Shown here one piece after another: positions 9,470 to 20,936 of a stretch of DNA of 64,000 nucleotides (the stretch's first letter is position 1; every line of letters starts with the position of its first letter). The notes beneath the pieces are model-generated. The model was not told the DNA's origin, searched no databases, and saw nothing but the letters and a program-made list of their open reading frames with translations. Source of the DNA: Topomyia yanbarensis (taxonomy: Eukaryota; Arthropoda; Insecta; Diptera; Culicidae); the NCBI RefSeq assembly GCF_030247195.1, contig NC_080672.1, positions 366,660,271-366,724,270 on the forward strand, read 5' to 3'. The translations under genes and the position numbers were made by a program.

Positions 9470-11746
9470 ATGCCGGTCGATCATTCATTTTTGGTTAACG
9501 ACGGCGGGAATAAAAATGATAATCCCGATGAGGATAACCAATCCAAAGACGACGAATCCTTCAGGGGTTTTTCAGACACGGAACAAGAAGCAACTGCAGA
9601 ACCGAAGCAACTGGCGGCTCTCTTTCGTCAGCGAGAGCAAGTTAAACAGAGAATCATGAGCATCCAGCGGAACATTTTGCATCAAGGGCAACCGTCTCTA
9701 GCGCTGCTGACAGTGATGCAACACAAATTGTCTGCAGCATATCAGGAGTGCAATGGATTTCACAGCAAGCTGATGGCGCTAATCCCGGATGCGACTGTGT
9801 ACCGACAAGCAGAAATTTACCAGGATTTCGAAGACCTTTTTGACCTGGTCTCAACGAATGTGGAGGAGCTACTACTGGTTGCAAAGGACCGAGCAGCCTC
9901 AGCAGCGGGTTCAAAACAACAAGTCATCATCCAACAGCAGCCTCTAAAAGCGCCAATTCCTACGTTTGACGGCAGTTACTCCAACTGGCCGAAATTCAAG
10001 GCCATCTTTTTGGATCTGATGGCCAACTCGAGTGATACTGATGCCATGAAACTGTATCATCTTGACAAGGCTCTCGTCGGTCAAGCAGCCGGAATACTAG
10101 ACACCAAGGCGCTTAGTGGTAGTTATCAACAAGCCTGGGCCATTCTCACCGAGCGATTTGAAAATTTGCGTGTGATTGTGGAATCACACCTCCGGAGTTT
10201 GCTGTCGCTCAAGAAGATGACGTCCGAATCTCACAAAGAGCTGCGATCACTGGTGAACGAGGTTACCCGCCATGTAGAGAGCCTACGCTACCTTAAGCAA
10301 GAGTTGACCGGTGTGTCGGAGCACATGACCGTGTTCTTGGTTGTGAATGACCTCGACAAGTCGACACGAAAGGCTTGGGAGTCCACACAACGAAAGGGAG
10401 AGCTTCCAAGTTACGAGCAAACCATCAAGTTCCTGACATCCAGAGCCGAAATTCTGGAGAACTGTGAAGCCGCGTACCAGATACAAGTTCCAGCAGCGAA
10501 TAATCCAAAACCAACAGCCTTATGGCCGAAACCGTCTCAGAAAAGTCATGCAGCCTCAGCAAATCCAACGAAGACCAAACCAGCTTGTGACTTTTGCGGC
10601 GGTTCCCACCGCAACTTCCAGTGCTCGACCTTCATCTCTTTGTCCACATCCCAGAAGAGAGAGAAGGTGCGAATCGCTGGGCTTTGCTACAACTGCCTAC
10701 GGAAAGGACACCTCACCAGAAGTTGTTCTTCCACCAAGTCGTGTCGCAAGTGTGAGGCTCGTCACCACACTTTGTTGCACGAAGATGTGGCGCCAGTTCC
10801 AGAGCGTGACGTCCAACCCAAAGCATCGGTGGTAACCAAAGCGCCTATACCGCAACCACCATCCATCGAAGAACCGAAAGCAACCACTACGATAGACCAC
10901 CAAGTGTCTACATCTTGCTCCAGTTATTTCGCCACCAGCGCGAAAACCGTACTACTGCTCACCGCAGTGGTAGATGCCATTGACAAACACGGCCAACCTT
11001 ATCCCTGTCGTGTCCTCCTTGATAGCGGCTCCCAAGTAAACTTTATTACGGAGGACATGGCCAACCGTTTGGGAGTCAAGAAGCAGCGAGCCAACGTTCC
11101 CATTACCGGAATCAACGAGTTGCGAAGCCACGCTCGTGACAAGGTGATGGTCAAATTCCGATCCAGAGTGTCTACATTCTTCTGTAATCTCGAGTGTCTG
11201 GTCACAGCCAAAGTGACAGGAAAAATCCCCACCACCAAGAATGACATCAGTGGATGGCGTCTTCCGGAAGGAATAGTTCTAGCCGATCCAGCGTTCCACA
11301 CTCCCGACAAGGTGGATATGCTGATCGGTGGAGAGTGGTTCTTCGAGATCCTGAAGCCAAGACATCTAAGTTTGTCCGACAAGCTGCCACAGCTGCGAGA
11401 AACTCACCTAGGGTGGATCGTGGCCGGTGTCCTTAAAGAGTCGTACTTCGCCGAAGCTCCAGTGCAGCACTCCAACCTGGTCTCCATCGAAGAAGTCGAA
11501 ACCATGATGCAGCGGTTCTGGCAAGTCGAGCAATTGCCGGATATCTCCAAGCTCTCCAGAGAAGAAGAAGCCTGCGAAACCCATTTCCTGTCTACATATA
11601 AACGAGACCCAACAGGGAGGTTTGTGGTACAACAACCATTCAAAGAAACCGTTGCCAAGCTGGACGATTGCCGAGATTTAGCACTGAAGCGATTCCTGAT
11701 GCTAGAGAAGAGATTGTTACGTAACCCCGAGCTCCAGACCCAGTAG
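9470..11746 (+). pseudogene. BEL gag and protease, 3' end broken by transposon insertion
   Basis: The frame encodes 758 residues. The N-terminal half is gag. Cys/His clusters at about residues 375-445 (CDFCGG..., CYNCLRKGHLTRSC, CRKCEARHHTLLHED) are nucleic-acid-binding knuckles typical of BEL/Pao. The aspartic protease active site is LLDSGSQVNFITE at about residue 519. The frame ends in a stop supplied by the inserted DNA transposon: the TAG is made of the TA target duplication plus the first G of the element, at 11744-11746. The native frame continues in the right half from 20937. The start ATG at 9470 follows the truncated leader. Described as interrupted; the two halves no longer form one message. 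Confidence 0.9.
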
Positions 11747-12423
11747 GGGAGACTGAGGAGACTTGATCCCCTTTTTTATTTTTGAATCCTACTCCGTGGA
11801 ATGATACAAAAACTATGCATTTTTTGTAGTTTTATATTGTTTCTAAGGTTGACTGATAATCATAAAAAAATTACATGTAAATATTATACTGGACATGAGC
11901 TATGAGCATTTTTGGAAAACAACAAAAAACTGGAAAATTCTTTGATTAGTGGAGACTCGATCCCTAATTTGGGGACACTTGATTATTTTTTGAAAACGTG
12001 TTTAAAACAGCATTTAGGGTAATAAGCCTATTTTTACCCTTTTTCTATTATCATCCTACCCATCTGAAGCCTTTGGTTAGAGCAGCGTCTGCCATCTTTG
12101 CTCAACGCATTGGCTCAAATGGTGTTGCGATAATTGGGGTACTCGATTAGAGTTTTTGCTGCGCTCAAACAGATGATTTTCACCATTCTCAAGACAATTT
12201 TGTTATTATATTGGCTCTTAATAAGAGGCGAATGACCTTAAGGCTAAAACCTCTATAATCGAAATAAAAAAATGGCTCCTAATAACAAAGCAAAGAAGCT
12301 GAAATAATAAAATTATTAATGAAATAATGTGGTACCCTTTCTAATAGGACAAAAATAGGTACCTAACTCCATTCAATGTTATAAATGTATTGTGGTATTG
12401 ATTAAATTGTTGTGATTACATAT

Positions 12424-12630
12424 TATTGTAAGTATAGGGACGCAGTGAAAATATAAACGCGTGTAACATGGTCAAAGGTTTATTAAAAAGTAAAAGATGA
12501 AGAGGGAAAACCTATTTCCTACATCTGACAGCGATGTACGCTTATTCGAATATAAGCAGTATTCTTGATCGATGTTTAACTCTGAGGTCACAGATATACG
12601 ACTAGACGAGTCGCAGCTTATTCTTCAACA
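12424..12630 (-). repeat. copia 3' LTR (element sense)
   Basis: 207 bp, identical to 17639-17845 except for one base. On the minus strand it is preceded by a G-rich polypurine tract. Confidence 0.95.
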
Positions 12631-12645
12631 CACCCCCTTAAGCTG
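12631..12645 (-). other. copia polypurine tract
   Basis: The minus strand reads CTTAAGGGGGTG directly upstream of the 3' LTR, the usual place for the plus-strand primer of LTR elements. Confidence 0.6.
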
Positions 12646-12671
12646 ACGTGCAAATCCCCATCGCTGCACAG

Positions 12672-13541
12672 AGGAGTAACTAGAACAAATTCTTGGCCAA
12701 TAACCAAAAAAATTTTTTTTTCTATTTTTGAATTAGTTATATTTTTTTACATACCTAAAAGCATACTGCATAATGTGGCAAAATAAAGAGTATGTCAAAA
12801 ATTGCTAAAGAATTTTTGCATGGATGCAAAATAGTGATATTTTAAGGGGTTTTTAATCATTTTTGTTATGTATCCAGCAAAATCGCTTTCATATGATGAT
12901 GACTGTGTTAAATAAGACAATATTATAACAAACGTAGTTGAACATAACTATTTGTATAACCTCAGCTTAAAAATAACTGAAAAAACAGTGTTGCTGTATA
13001 TTGGACCAGCTTTAAAAAAAAACTTTTTTTAACATTTTATTCCAAATTTGAATGTGAAAAAAGTTACATGATACGGCACGATCCGGCAATGTTGCTGAAA
13101 CAACATTACAAAACAAGATTCTGGCTATCTAAAAAACATTAAATCTCTTCCGATCTCGTCCGATCTACAAATTCCAAGCGATTTGAAAATATTGATATTT
13201 ATACTAATTTGAGGTACGCCGAAATGCTGTAGGGCCAAATACTATGTTTGGCAAAATGTATCTCTATGAATATGTGCACAGGCATCCCTTTTCTTCTTGC
13301 TTTTCCACTGACCAACTGCTCATGCAACGGGAAAAACAAATGTATTCACAAGGATCAGCTCAAAAATACTAGTATTCGGAAGGATATAGAAAATTGACCC
13401 CTGCACTGGTAGGTGGATAGATGCTAAATTCTCCCAAAAACTAGTTATTGTCTATTTTTAGTTCATATTAAGGTAAAATAACAGCAATAGCCGCAATAAA
13501 TAGTTTTGGCCAGGATTCGACCCCGGTTGCTCCTCTGTGCG
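12672..13541. other. Noncoding segment bounded by imperfect inverted repeats in the copia 3' region
   Basis: GCACAGAGGAGTAACTAG at the left edge and its inverse (GTTGCTCCTCTGTGC) at the right edge form arms of about 35 bp. The inside is AT-rich and noncoding except for the right edge, where the RNase H frame runs to 13468. Copia elements normally have little sequence between RNase H and the polypurine tract, so this may be an insertion. No target duplication is clear. Confidence 0.4.
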
Positions 13542-14154
13542 TTGTTCGATTTCGCTCCAGCTTAATGCGTTCAAGGGATTTGGTCAATCCGTCCGCTGTT
13601 TGTTCATCGGTGCTAACATAAATCAACTTGATGATGTTCTGTTCGAGAGCGTCCCGGATGTAATGATGGCGTATATCAATATGCTTCGTACGTGGTGTGT
13701 AACCGCCATTCTTGGCGATACTAATAGCACTTTGGTTATCGCAGCGTATTTCGATCGGTTTCTCCTGTCCAAATTGTGCTAACAATCCGCGCCACCACGA
13801 AGCTTCCTGAACAGTGGCCGCCAGCGCCATATACTCGGCTTCGCATGATGACAGCGCTACAGTTGGTTGTCGTTTACAGCACCAAGCAATCGCACCTCCT
13901 TGTAGCATGAAGATGTAGCCGCTCGTTGACTTACGATCGTTCAAATCAGAAGCCCAGCTGGCATCGGTGTATCCTACAAGCTCAATATTTCCTTGTTTCT
14001 TATATTGCAACTTCATTGTAGACGTTCCTCGTAGGTATCGAAACAAATGTTTGACTGCCTCCCAGTGCTTGGTTCCAGCGTTCGAGTTGTAACGGCTTAA
14101 TTGGTTGACTGCATACATAATATCTGGTCTGGTACAATGAGCTAGATACAACAA
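13468..14154 (-). pseudogene. copia RNase H region
   Basis: The frame contains YLAHCTRPDIMYAVNQLSRY, then GYTDASWASDLNDRKSTSGY, LSSCEAEYMALA and CDNQSAISIAKN, the RNase H1 acidic residues and spacing of copia elements, ending near ADGLTKSL. It is separated from the reverse transcriptase by a frameshift and an apparent deletion around 14155-14240. Confidence 0.9.
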
Positions 14155-14233
14155 ACTTCAACAGCCTCCTGGTATGGAACTCGTTTCATTTTTTTAGCTT
14201 CTGACGTCTGCGGAGTCATATCTATAGTTAGTT

Positions 14234-15430
14234 TTATACTTGGATTGGATGGAGTTCAAACCGGTTTGGCGTCCTGCAGCTGCTGATCGGTCCCAAGTCC
14301 TTCATGCGGAATGTATCACTCAACTTCAGCTTGATCTCATTCATAAGCGCTTCGTCATTATAGACAATGAATACGTCGTCAACATAGATAGCAATAAACA
14401 AAATTTTTCCTTTTGCGATCCGATAGTAGAGACATGGATCGAACTTCGAGGATATTAAACCGAAACGCTTCAAAGCTGCATTTAACTTTGCATTCCAAAC
14501 GCGGCTGGACTGTTTCAGACCATAAAGAGCTTTATTCAAACGACATACCATTCCTCGTTGATTTGGTTTCTCGAAGCAGGGTGGCTGTTCCATAAAAATT
14601 TCCTCCTCTAATTCGCCTTGAAGGAACGCAGTAGTGGCATCCATTTGGTCCATCGGCAAATTATACCTGGCGGAAAGTGCAAACAGGTGAGAACTGTGAC
14701 GAACTACTGGAGAGTAGGTTTCGTCGTAGTCAACTCCCTTTCGCTGCGAATAGCCTTTCACAACTAGACGCGCTTTGTGCCGATCTACATTGCCATTTGC
14801 GTCGTACTTGGTCTTAAAGACCCACTTACACTTAATACTTTTCCTTCCGCTTGGCAATTCAGTCAATGTCCAAGTGTTGTTTGCTAGAAGCGCCTCGTAC
14901 TCGTCAAACATAGCCTTTTTCCAGTTTGCTGAGTCCTCCCGAGCTAGCGCTTCATCGTGAGAAAGAGGATCGCCATCAATTAATAGACTCCTGACTGTCG
15001 ATACTGCACAGCTCAACTTGTGGTTGACCTGACCCTGGGAATCGGGTCCTTCAGATAAATCATACTGACTCTCATCGTCATTGGGCACATCTGAGAAGGT
15101 TTCCTGTAACAAATTCGAAGGCGGCAAATCTCTGTATGAAACTTCAAAATCATCGTACTTGCCTGGACGCCTGTGCTCCCGACCACTGCGCCTCAACACC
15201 GGTGATTGCGGTGGATTTGAAGATGTTTGCGGTGGGAGCACAACGGAATCACTGATCACTGCACCAGTTGTATCGTCAAACCCGCGGAATTCAGTTACGC
15301 TGTCGTCGATTTCCCCAACACAGTCCGTGTCGAAAAAATTCTCGTCGTTGGAGTCATCATCTATCTGTTCGATTCGATTCTCCGGACCCCTTACATTTGG
15401 CACCACATCTTCCCCGATGTCCAATTGCAC
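14234..15430 (-). pseudogene. copia reverse transcriptase region
   Basis: The segment WKKAMFDEYEALLANNTWTL through KARLVVKGYSQRKGVDY, DATTAFLQGELEEEIFMEQP and CLYYRI...IAIYVDDVFI is the copia reverse transcriptase, with the YVDD catalytic motif. The frame is lost after MKDLGPISSC. It overlaps the end of the integrase frame in another phase, marking a frameshift near 15360-15430. Confidence 0.9.
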
Positions 15431-16545
15431 TATATTTATTTCGACGTTTCTCTTGCGGTTTGCTGTCGCGCATGATTTCGTTGATAAACCGAACTTCGCG
15501 GCTAATTAAAACTTTTTTAGACCGCGGGTCGTAGAGCCTATACCCTTTCGTATGTTCATCGTAGCCGACCAGGATACATTCGTGCGATTTTGGGTCTAGT
15601 TTCCTTCGCTTCTGTTTTGGTATTTGAACCATCGCTTTTGTGCCAAAGATTCTCAAATGGGATAAATCTGGTTTAATGCTTGTCCAAACTTCCTCTGGCG
15701 TGGATCCATGCCCTCGTGTGGGTGAACGATTTAATAAGTAGACAGAGGTGTTTACGGCTTCTGCCCAGAAACTTTTGTGTAGACTTGCTCCATACAATAG
15801 ACACCGAGCGCGTTCAACTATGGAACGGTTTGCACGCTCTGCCATGCCATTCTGTTCTGGCGTATACGGATTTGTCGTTTGATGAGATACCATGCCGTTT
15901 CAGGTAACTCTGGAAACCGTTGTTCACGTATTCTCTCCCGTTGTCGCTTCGTATTACTTTCAGTTTGCGACCAGATTGACGTTCCACCAGTGCGTGAAAC
16001 TCTTTGAAAACTCTCAAAACTTCTGGTTCCGCTTTTGTCTTTAAGAAATACACCCACATTTTTCGCGATCGGTCATCCACGAAGACAATGTAGAATCTGC
16101 TTCCGCTGTTGGAGTTCACTTCCATAGGTCCGCAAATATCAGTATGAACTACTTCGAGCACCTCGGACGCACGCGAACCTCTCTTGCTAAACGGTTGCCG
16201 ATAGTGTTTACCCATCGGGCACACCTTGCAATCACCAGGATCAGCTCCTACGATCGTCACACCTTTCGCCATCCCACTAGCCAGTTTGCGTACACTGTTT
16301 AGATTCAAGTGACCTAGTCGCTGATGCCAAACTTCCAAGTCGACCGCAGACGAACAAGCCAATCCGATCTTGGTATCTTGTTGCCGTTGTTCAAGTTTGA
16401 AGAGGTCGTTTTCACGCTTAGCTGTGGCAATGATATCACCATTCCGGTTAATTACTTGGCATCCAGCGATTGTAAAGATAATTGTGTATCCTTTCTGAAC
16501 AATTTGGTTCACAGAAAGCAAATTTACTGACAGATCCGGAACCAA
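15357..16545 (-). pseudogene. copia integrase region, frameshifted
   Basis: The H2C2 zinc motif is in WHQRLGHLNLNSVRKL ... CKVCPMGK. The DDE core starts with VHTDICGPMEV and continues in YPYTPEQNG-type sequence (NPYTPEQNGMAERANRS) in another frame, so there is a frameshift at about 15890. The GKG-like C-terminal part (ECILVGYDEHTKGYRLYDP) follows. Confidence 0.9.
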
Positions 16546-16556
16546 GTGAACTTCAT

Positions 16557-17561
16557 TTACCGGTTCAGACAGATAGGTCTCATAATAGCGGTACCCTTTG
16601 CAGCCACTACCATGTTTCCTCCGTTAGCAGCTACTACTGCTCCGGATGACGGCTTTACATGTTGTAGAAACTCGCGGTGACTGGTCATGTGCACACTTGC
16701 ACCTGAGTCAATGAACCAGTCCGTTTCCTTTCCAGATGGAATCATCGAAAGCACAACGCATAATGATTCTTTCGACAAGTTAGCCTGCTTGAAACTTCTG
16801 CAATCGCGAGCAATGTGCCCATATTTTTGGCATTTCCGACACTTCGGCCCTTTGGGAAGATCGTTTTTGTGCTTGCTCCCGCCGCTTTCTGGTGAATCGC
16901 TTAGTTGTCTATTCCAGCGGAACTTTTGCTTCCTGTTCACTGCCAGTGCTAAATCTTGAGTCGAAAATTTCAGTTCCTGAAGCAGTTTCGTCTTTATGGC
17001 ATCTCCGGTGATGGCAATACCCGAGTTTTCGAGGGCCATTATCATCGGACGATATTCTTCCGGAAGACCGGCCAACAACAATGTTCCGATCCACTCCTCT
17101 GATATAGGGAAACCGATTCCTTCTAGTTGATGTGCGGTGGATACAATCTGATTGACGTATTCATCCATGGATGAGCAGGATGTCAGATCTGCCCTAATAA
17201 GTTTATGTAGGAGGCCGACTTTTCGCGTCAGCCCTTTGTCTTCGAATGTGTCCTCGAGTTTTAACCAAACATCTCTAGCCGTTGCCGCTTCTTTGACGTG
17301 CACATAGTTGATCGGATCGAGGAGTAAAATAATTTTTGCTCGCGCACGACGGTCTTTCGCGACATCAACTGCTTGTCTGGTTCCGTTTGCATTTTCCGTC
17401 GGTTTCACCGCACTCCAAAGGTCCTCTAACTCCAGGAACGTTTGCACTGCAAACTTCCACGTGGGCCAGTTGTCGCGACCGGCGAGCCTTTCGATTCCCG
17501 GAAGATGGGAACTCATGTGAACTGATTCGGTTTCAGTTGTATCCGCAGCACTCGTACTCAT
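16557..17561 (-). pseudogene. copia gag and protease
   Basis: From the ATG at 17561 (MSTSAADTTETESVHMSS) the frame contains the copia gag UBN2-type domain (WLKLEDTFEDKGLTRKVGLL, LLLAGLPEEYRPMI), the zinc knuckle CRKCQKYGHIARDC, and the protease active site WFIDSGASVHMTS. The frame shifts just after the protease starts (about 16557), so the protease is cut off from integrase. Confidence 0.9.
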
Positions 17562-17620
17562 TTCGAACGCGAAAACTAAAAAAAACGACCGAAAGACTTT
17601 TTCGCCTTGACTAAACGTGT

Positions 17621-17638
17621 TCGAATAGGCCCATAACC
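17621..17638 (-). other. copia primer-binding site (initiator tRNA-Met type)
   Basis: Directly after the 5' LTR the minus strand reads GGTTATGGGCCTATTC. Copia of Drosophila has GGTTATGGGCCC at this place and primes from an internal fragment of initiator tRNA-Met; that is known of the family, the match here is seen. Confidence 0.65.
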
Positions 17639-17845
17639 TATTGTAAGTATAGGGACGCAGTGAAAATATAAACGCGTGTAACGTGGTCAAAGGTTTATTA
17701 AAAAGTAAAAGATGAAGAGGGAAAACCTATTTCCTACATCTGACAGCGATGTACGCTTATTCGAATATAAGCAGTATTCTTGATCGATGTTTAACTCTGA
17801 GGTCACAGATATACGACTAGACGAGTCGCAGCTTATTCTTCAACA
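17639..17845 (-). repeat. copia 5' LTR (element sense)
   Basis: 207 bp, one base different from 12424-12630. Followed on the minus strand by the primer-binding site and gag. Confidence 0.95.
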
Positions 17846-19544
17846 CATATTACTATTTTTGTTACTACATATTACGCATCTCTCATGTAAAAATCCTTCC
17901 ACCTCTGCGTATTAGAGCAGGAAGGGCTCGTTATAATTTTCTGCTAGGAAAATCACTCGATACAGAAATCCAATGGACCTACGAAATATGTCTTACCTGT
18001 TTAATTCGCTGACTCGAGAAAGACTGCCCGGCACTCGCTATCGCAGCCGCTGTGCTGGCGATGCCGCTCAAGGATCCCGCCAACATTGTATGACAGTGTT
18101 ACCAACATTATATGGAAGTGTTACCAATATTATCACGAGGAAGGGGTAGGAATATCGTGTCCAGCTAGTACCTCACATCTCACAAGATTTTTTTTACGAA
18201 TTCCCCAAATCTCTGTGCAATTATTTGAAAGCTGTCGTTATTATGGTTGAGGAACGTCAAATGTGGGATGCATAGTTGCTTCGTATACTGTAGTAAACAA
18301 TTACAGTTAAGTTTCTGTACGATGAAGCGTTCATTTTTGACAGTATTTTTGTTATTTTATGGCAACAATGACTTCAATTGTTCTGGTGTGAATTTGGTTA
18401 TTTTCAGTGATGTGTATGAAGCATGGCGAAGGGGATCAAATCTCCACAAATTTGAAGGGATCAAGTGAACCCATAGCATCTATTTCAGCAAACTTTCGTA
18501 CAAGTATAGTTGAACAAAAAAAAATTAAAGGGTTGTGTACAGGACACGACCACGGTGACATTAAAAATATAGCTTTTTTCAAGAGCGTGCAAATGAATTT
18601 TATCTATCACACATATCGACACACGTTCTTGTTCACTCGCCTGTTTTCATATGTTACAATTTGCTATATACCCTTCCCATTAAAACATAATTTATTGAAG
18701 GTCTTTTAACGGTAATCTTTTAATTAATCAAGTATCTCACTAGGTGATTGGCATTATTTGGCTGATCCATCTAGTAAAAATAGGCTGGTCTGTCCAGAAA
18801 ATATATTCAAAAGAAAAGTTCCATATTGAGAGCTGTGATGAGGAAGCCCACGCCCGCCAACGGAAATATACAGATTCTCCATGAAATATGAAATTTCATT
18901 TTCCATTTAAATTTTCAATAATGTACTAATGATCTTAAGTAAACAATCTTAAGGTTAAGTATTTCTTGATCGATTAGTGGTGGAAAAATGAAATTATTTG
19001 ATAAATTACATTGTTATGCAACGTTCGCACTACCAGTTAAAACGGGTTTTTATGCTATCTTGGTGACATTTTTCTTGTTGCTAATTATTAAAACGTGTTA
19101 TAACTCTGTAGTGTAAACATTGTATTATTAAACCAATTCTGCAGCGTTTTATGTTATATAGGTGTTTTATGTGGTAATAGGACTGACATAATTATATCTT
19201 CAGTACAGCGGTTTGTTTCATAATTTAAAACAGATTTATTTTAAAATTTAAATTAGTATACCCAACCGTATTTGTTGTATACCTTAAAACGCAATTAGAA
19301 CTGTATTTTAAATACATAGGGTAGGACAGATATTCTGACTGGTTAAACTGGGAAAACAATTTTGAGTCCAGTAACGCTTAAGACATGGCTTGAATTTGAA
19401 TCGAAAAAGAACACCCGCTTCAACTGCTGCTGGGACGGTAAGTTCTGTTTTAAAATTTTCCGTTGTGTGCAGTACGAAACAAAAGTGTTTGAAATTAGAA
19501 AACAAAAAGTTCTGCTGGGAATGTGATTGTTTCCGATGCAATTA

Positions 19545-19666
19545 CACTCAGATTTTTCACGCAGGGGATACAGGCCGTGTAAATATAAAAACCGCGCAAA
19601 TTTAAAAAAAAAACGCGTTAATGAAAACCGCGTAAATTTCAAAATCCGCGTAAAAAAACCTGAGTG
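19545..19666. mobile_element. 122-bp MITE with TA target duplication
   Basis: The ends are CACTCAGATTTTTCACGC and the near-inverse GCGTAAAAAAACCTGAGTG, flanked by TA at 19543-19544 and 19667-19668. The inside repeats CCGCGTAAATTT in both orientations, so the element is nearly palindromic. It sits inside the TA transposon at 11746-20936. Confidence 0.75.
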
Positions 19667-20936
19667 TACTCTCCTATATAAAATACTACGCTGCTGAACA
19701 GTGCAATAACAACAGAAGCACGTTGTCAGATGCCTTACTGATAAAAAACATATAACCGAAATATGAAACATGAAAACCAATAGGCTCTTTACCCTACGCA
19801 GCTACAAAGCGCCGTAAACATGGATTAACAAGTTACAACGCACACGCATGCATAAAAATATATTTTTTTTTAAACGCAACACTCTTAAGCAGCACACACC
19901 GTATTGAATTAAATCCAAACCACCCCGCCCACCCACTTTGCAAATCATTCTGTGACACCATTCTGGTACCCGACAAATCCGCACACGGCCACCGCTGCCG
20001 AAAATGCATAGCGTCTACCGCTTATTGTAGTGCCCAGACGCTGCAGCCATAATCTTACCCGTTCGACACGAGAACGAAAACTGATTCAAACGTGTACGCG
20101 TCACCTCTATTTATAAACTAACCGTATATGGTTTAGTCACTTAGGTGCGAGTGTGTGCAAATGCCAACGTTACCGAAAATCGATAGCGCTTATTGCATCG
20201 CCCGGAGACGACGTTGCTCGTGTGGGATAAGAGCAACAACTGATTTAAACGGACATGCGTTGCTTCTATTTATGACTTTTCGTGTTTCATTGAGCAACTA
20301 AGCTGCCCTCTTTTGACGGCTGTGTCTGAGAAATCTACCTCACGAATGGTATTTTTCCCGTTTTTCGTGAACTTTTTAATTTTATCAATTTCCAAAAGTC
20401 TACTTTTATTGGGGAGATATTAAATTATTACCAATATTTAAGTTAGGTGTTTCTGAATCGGTTGGTGTATGAATGATTAAAATCCATCTAGTAATATCGG
20501 AGTTATAAGCGTGCAAACCTTACATAGTTTCGTTACATGGGAGATAGTTTAGATTTTAGAATGACACCTAGCCCCAGATAGTGGAGTAAGACATTTTTAA
20601 TGTCAAAAACAGCTCAATCATAACGTATTCATATAATTGACATTCTCCTGTAATTCTGTATGCAAAAGTATAGTATGTAGTGGGTGACTTTATCAATTGT
20701 ATAAAAGTTTGAAAATTTAGAAAATAAATCTTCTTCAGTTCTTCTGAGATTTTTTTTCTTTGAATCGGTAAAAATTCGGTAACACATGTCCAATTTATTT
20801 TTTTGTGTTAAAGAAACTTATGTTTAGATAAAACTGCGCAACTATCTAGTATATTCGATTAATGTATTGTGATCCGCCTTTGAGTTACAATGATGGGATC
20901 TAGTCTCCCCGGGAATCAAGTCTCCTCAGTCTCCCC

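Larger units (their letters stand above)
12424..17845 (-). mobile_element. Ty1/copia LTR retrotransposon
   Basis: Two 207-bp LTRs (12424-12630 and 17639-17845) differ at one position (CATGG versus CGTGG). CATAT flanks both sides (12419-12423 and 17846-17850) as a 5-bp target duplication. The protein order gag, protease, integrase, reverse transcriptase, RNase H is diagnostic of the copia group, and all read on the minus strand. Coding regions are broken in several places, so this copy cannot express a complete polyprotein. Confidence 0.95.
11746..20936. mobile_element. TA-type DNA transposon inserted in BEL pol
   Basis: The left end reads GGGGAGACTGAGGAGACTTG and the right end is its inverse complement; the inverted ends run 26 bp with one mismatch. 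TA flanks both sides (11744-11745 and 20937-20938), the target preference of the Tc1/mariner/pogo group. Related GGAGACTNGATCCC motifs recur inside both ends (for example near 11953, 11973, 18432 and 18461), as expected for transposase-binding subterminal repeats. Without the copia insertion it is about 3.8 kb. I find no transposase frame, so it is non-autonomous or decayed. A loose duplication (about 19985-20130 and 20165-20290, each with a TATTTATRA motif) lies near the right end. Confidence 0.8.

Noticed and set aside
9193..9498. 101-residue ORF running from host flank through the BEL 5' LTR
   Set aside because: It spans the LTR boundary and shares its LTR-encoded part with a spurious ORF at 23944-24186, so it is not a gene.
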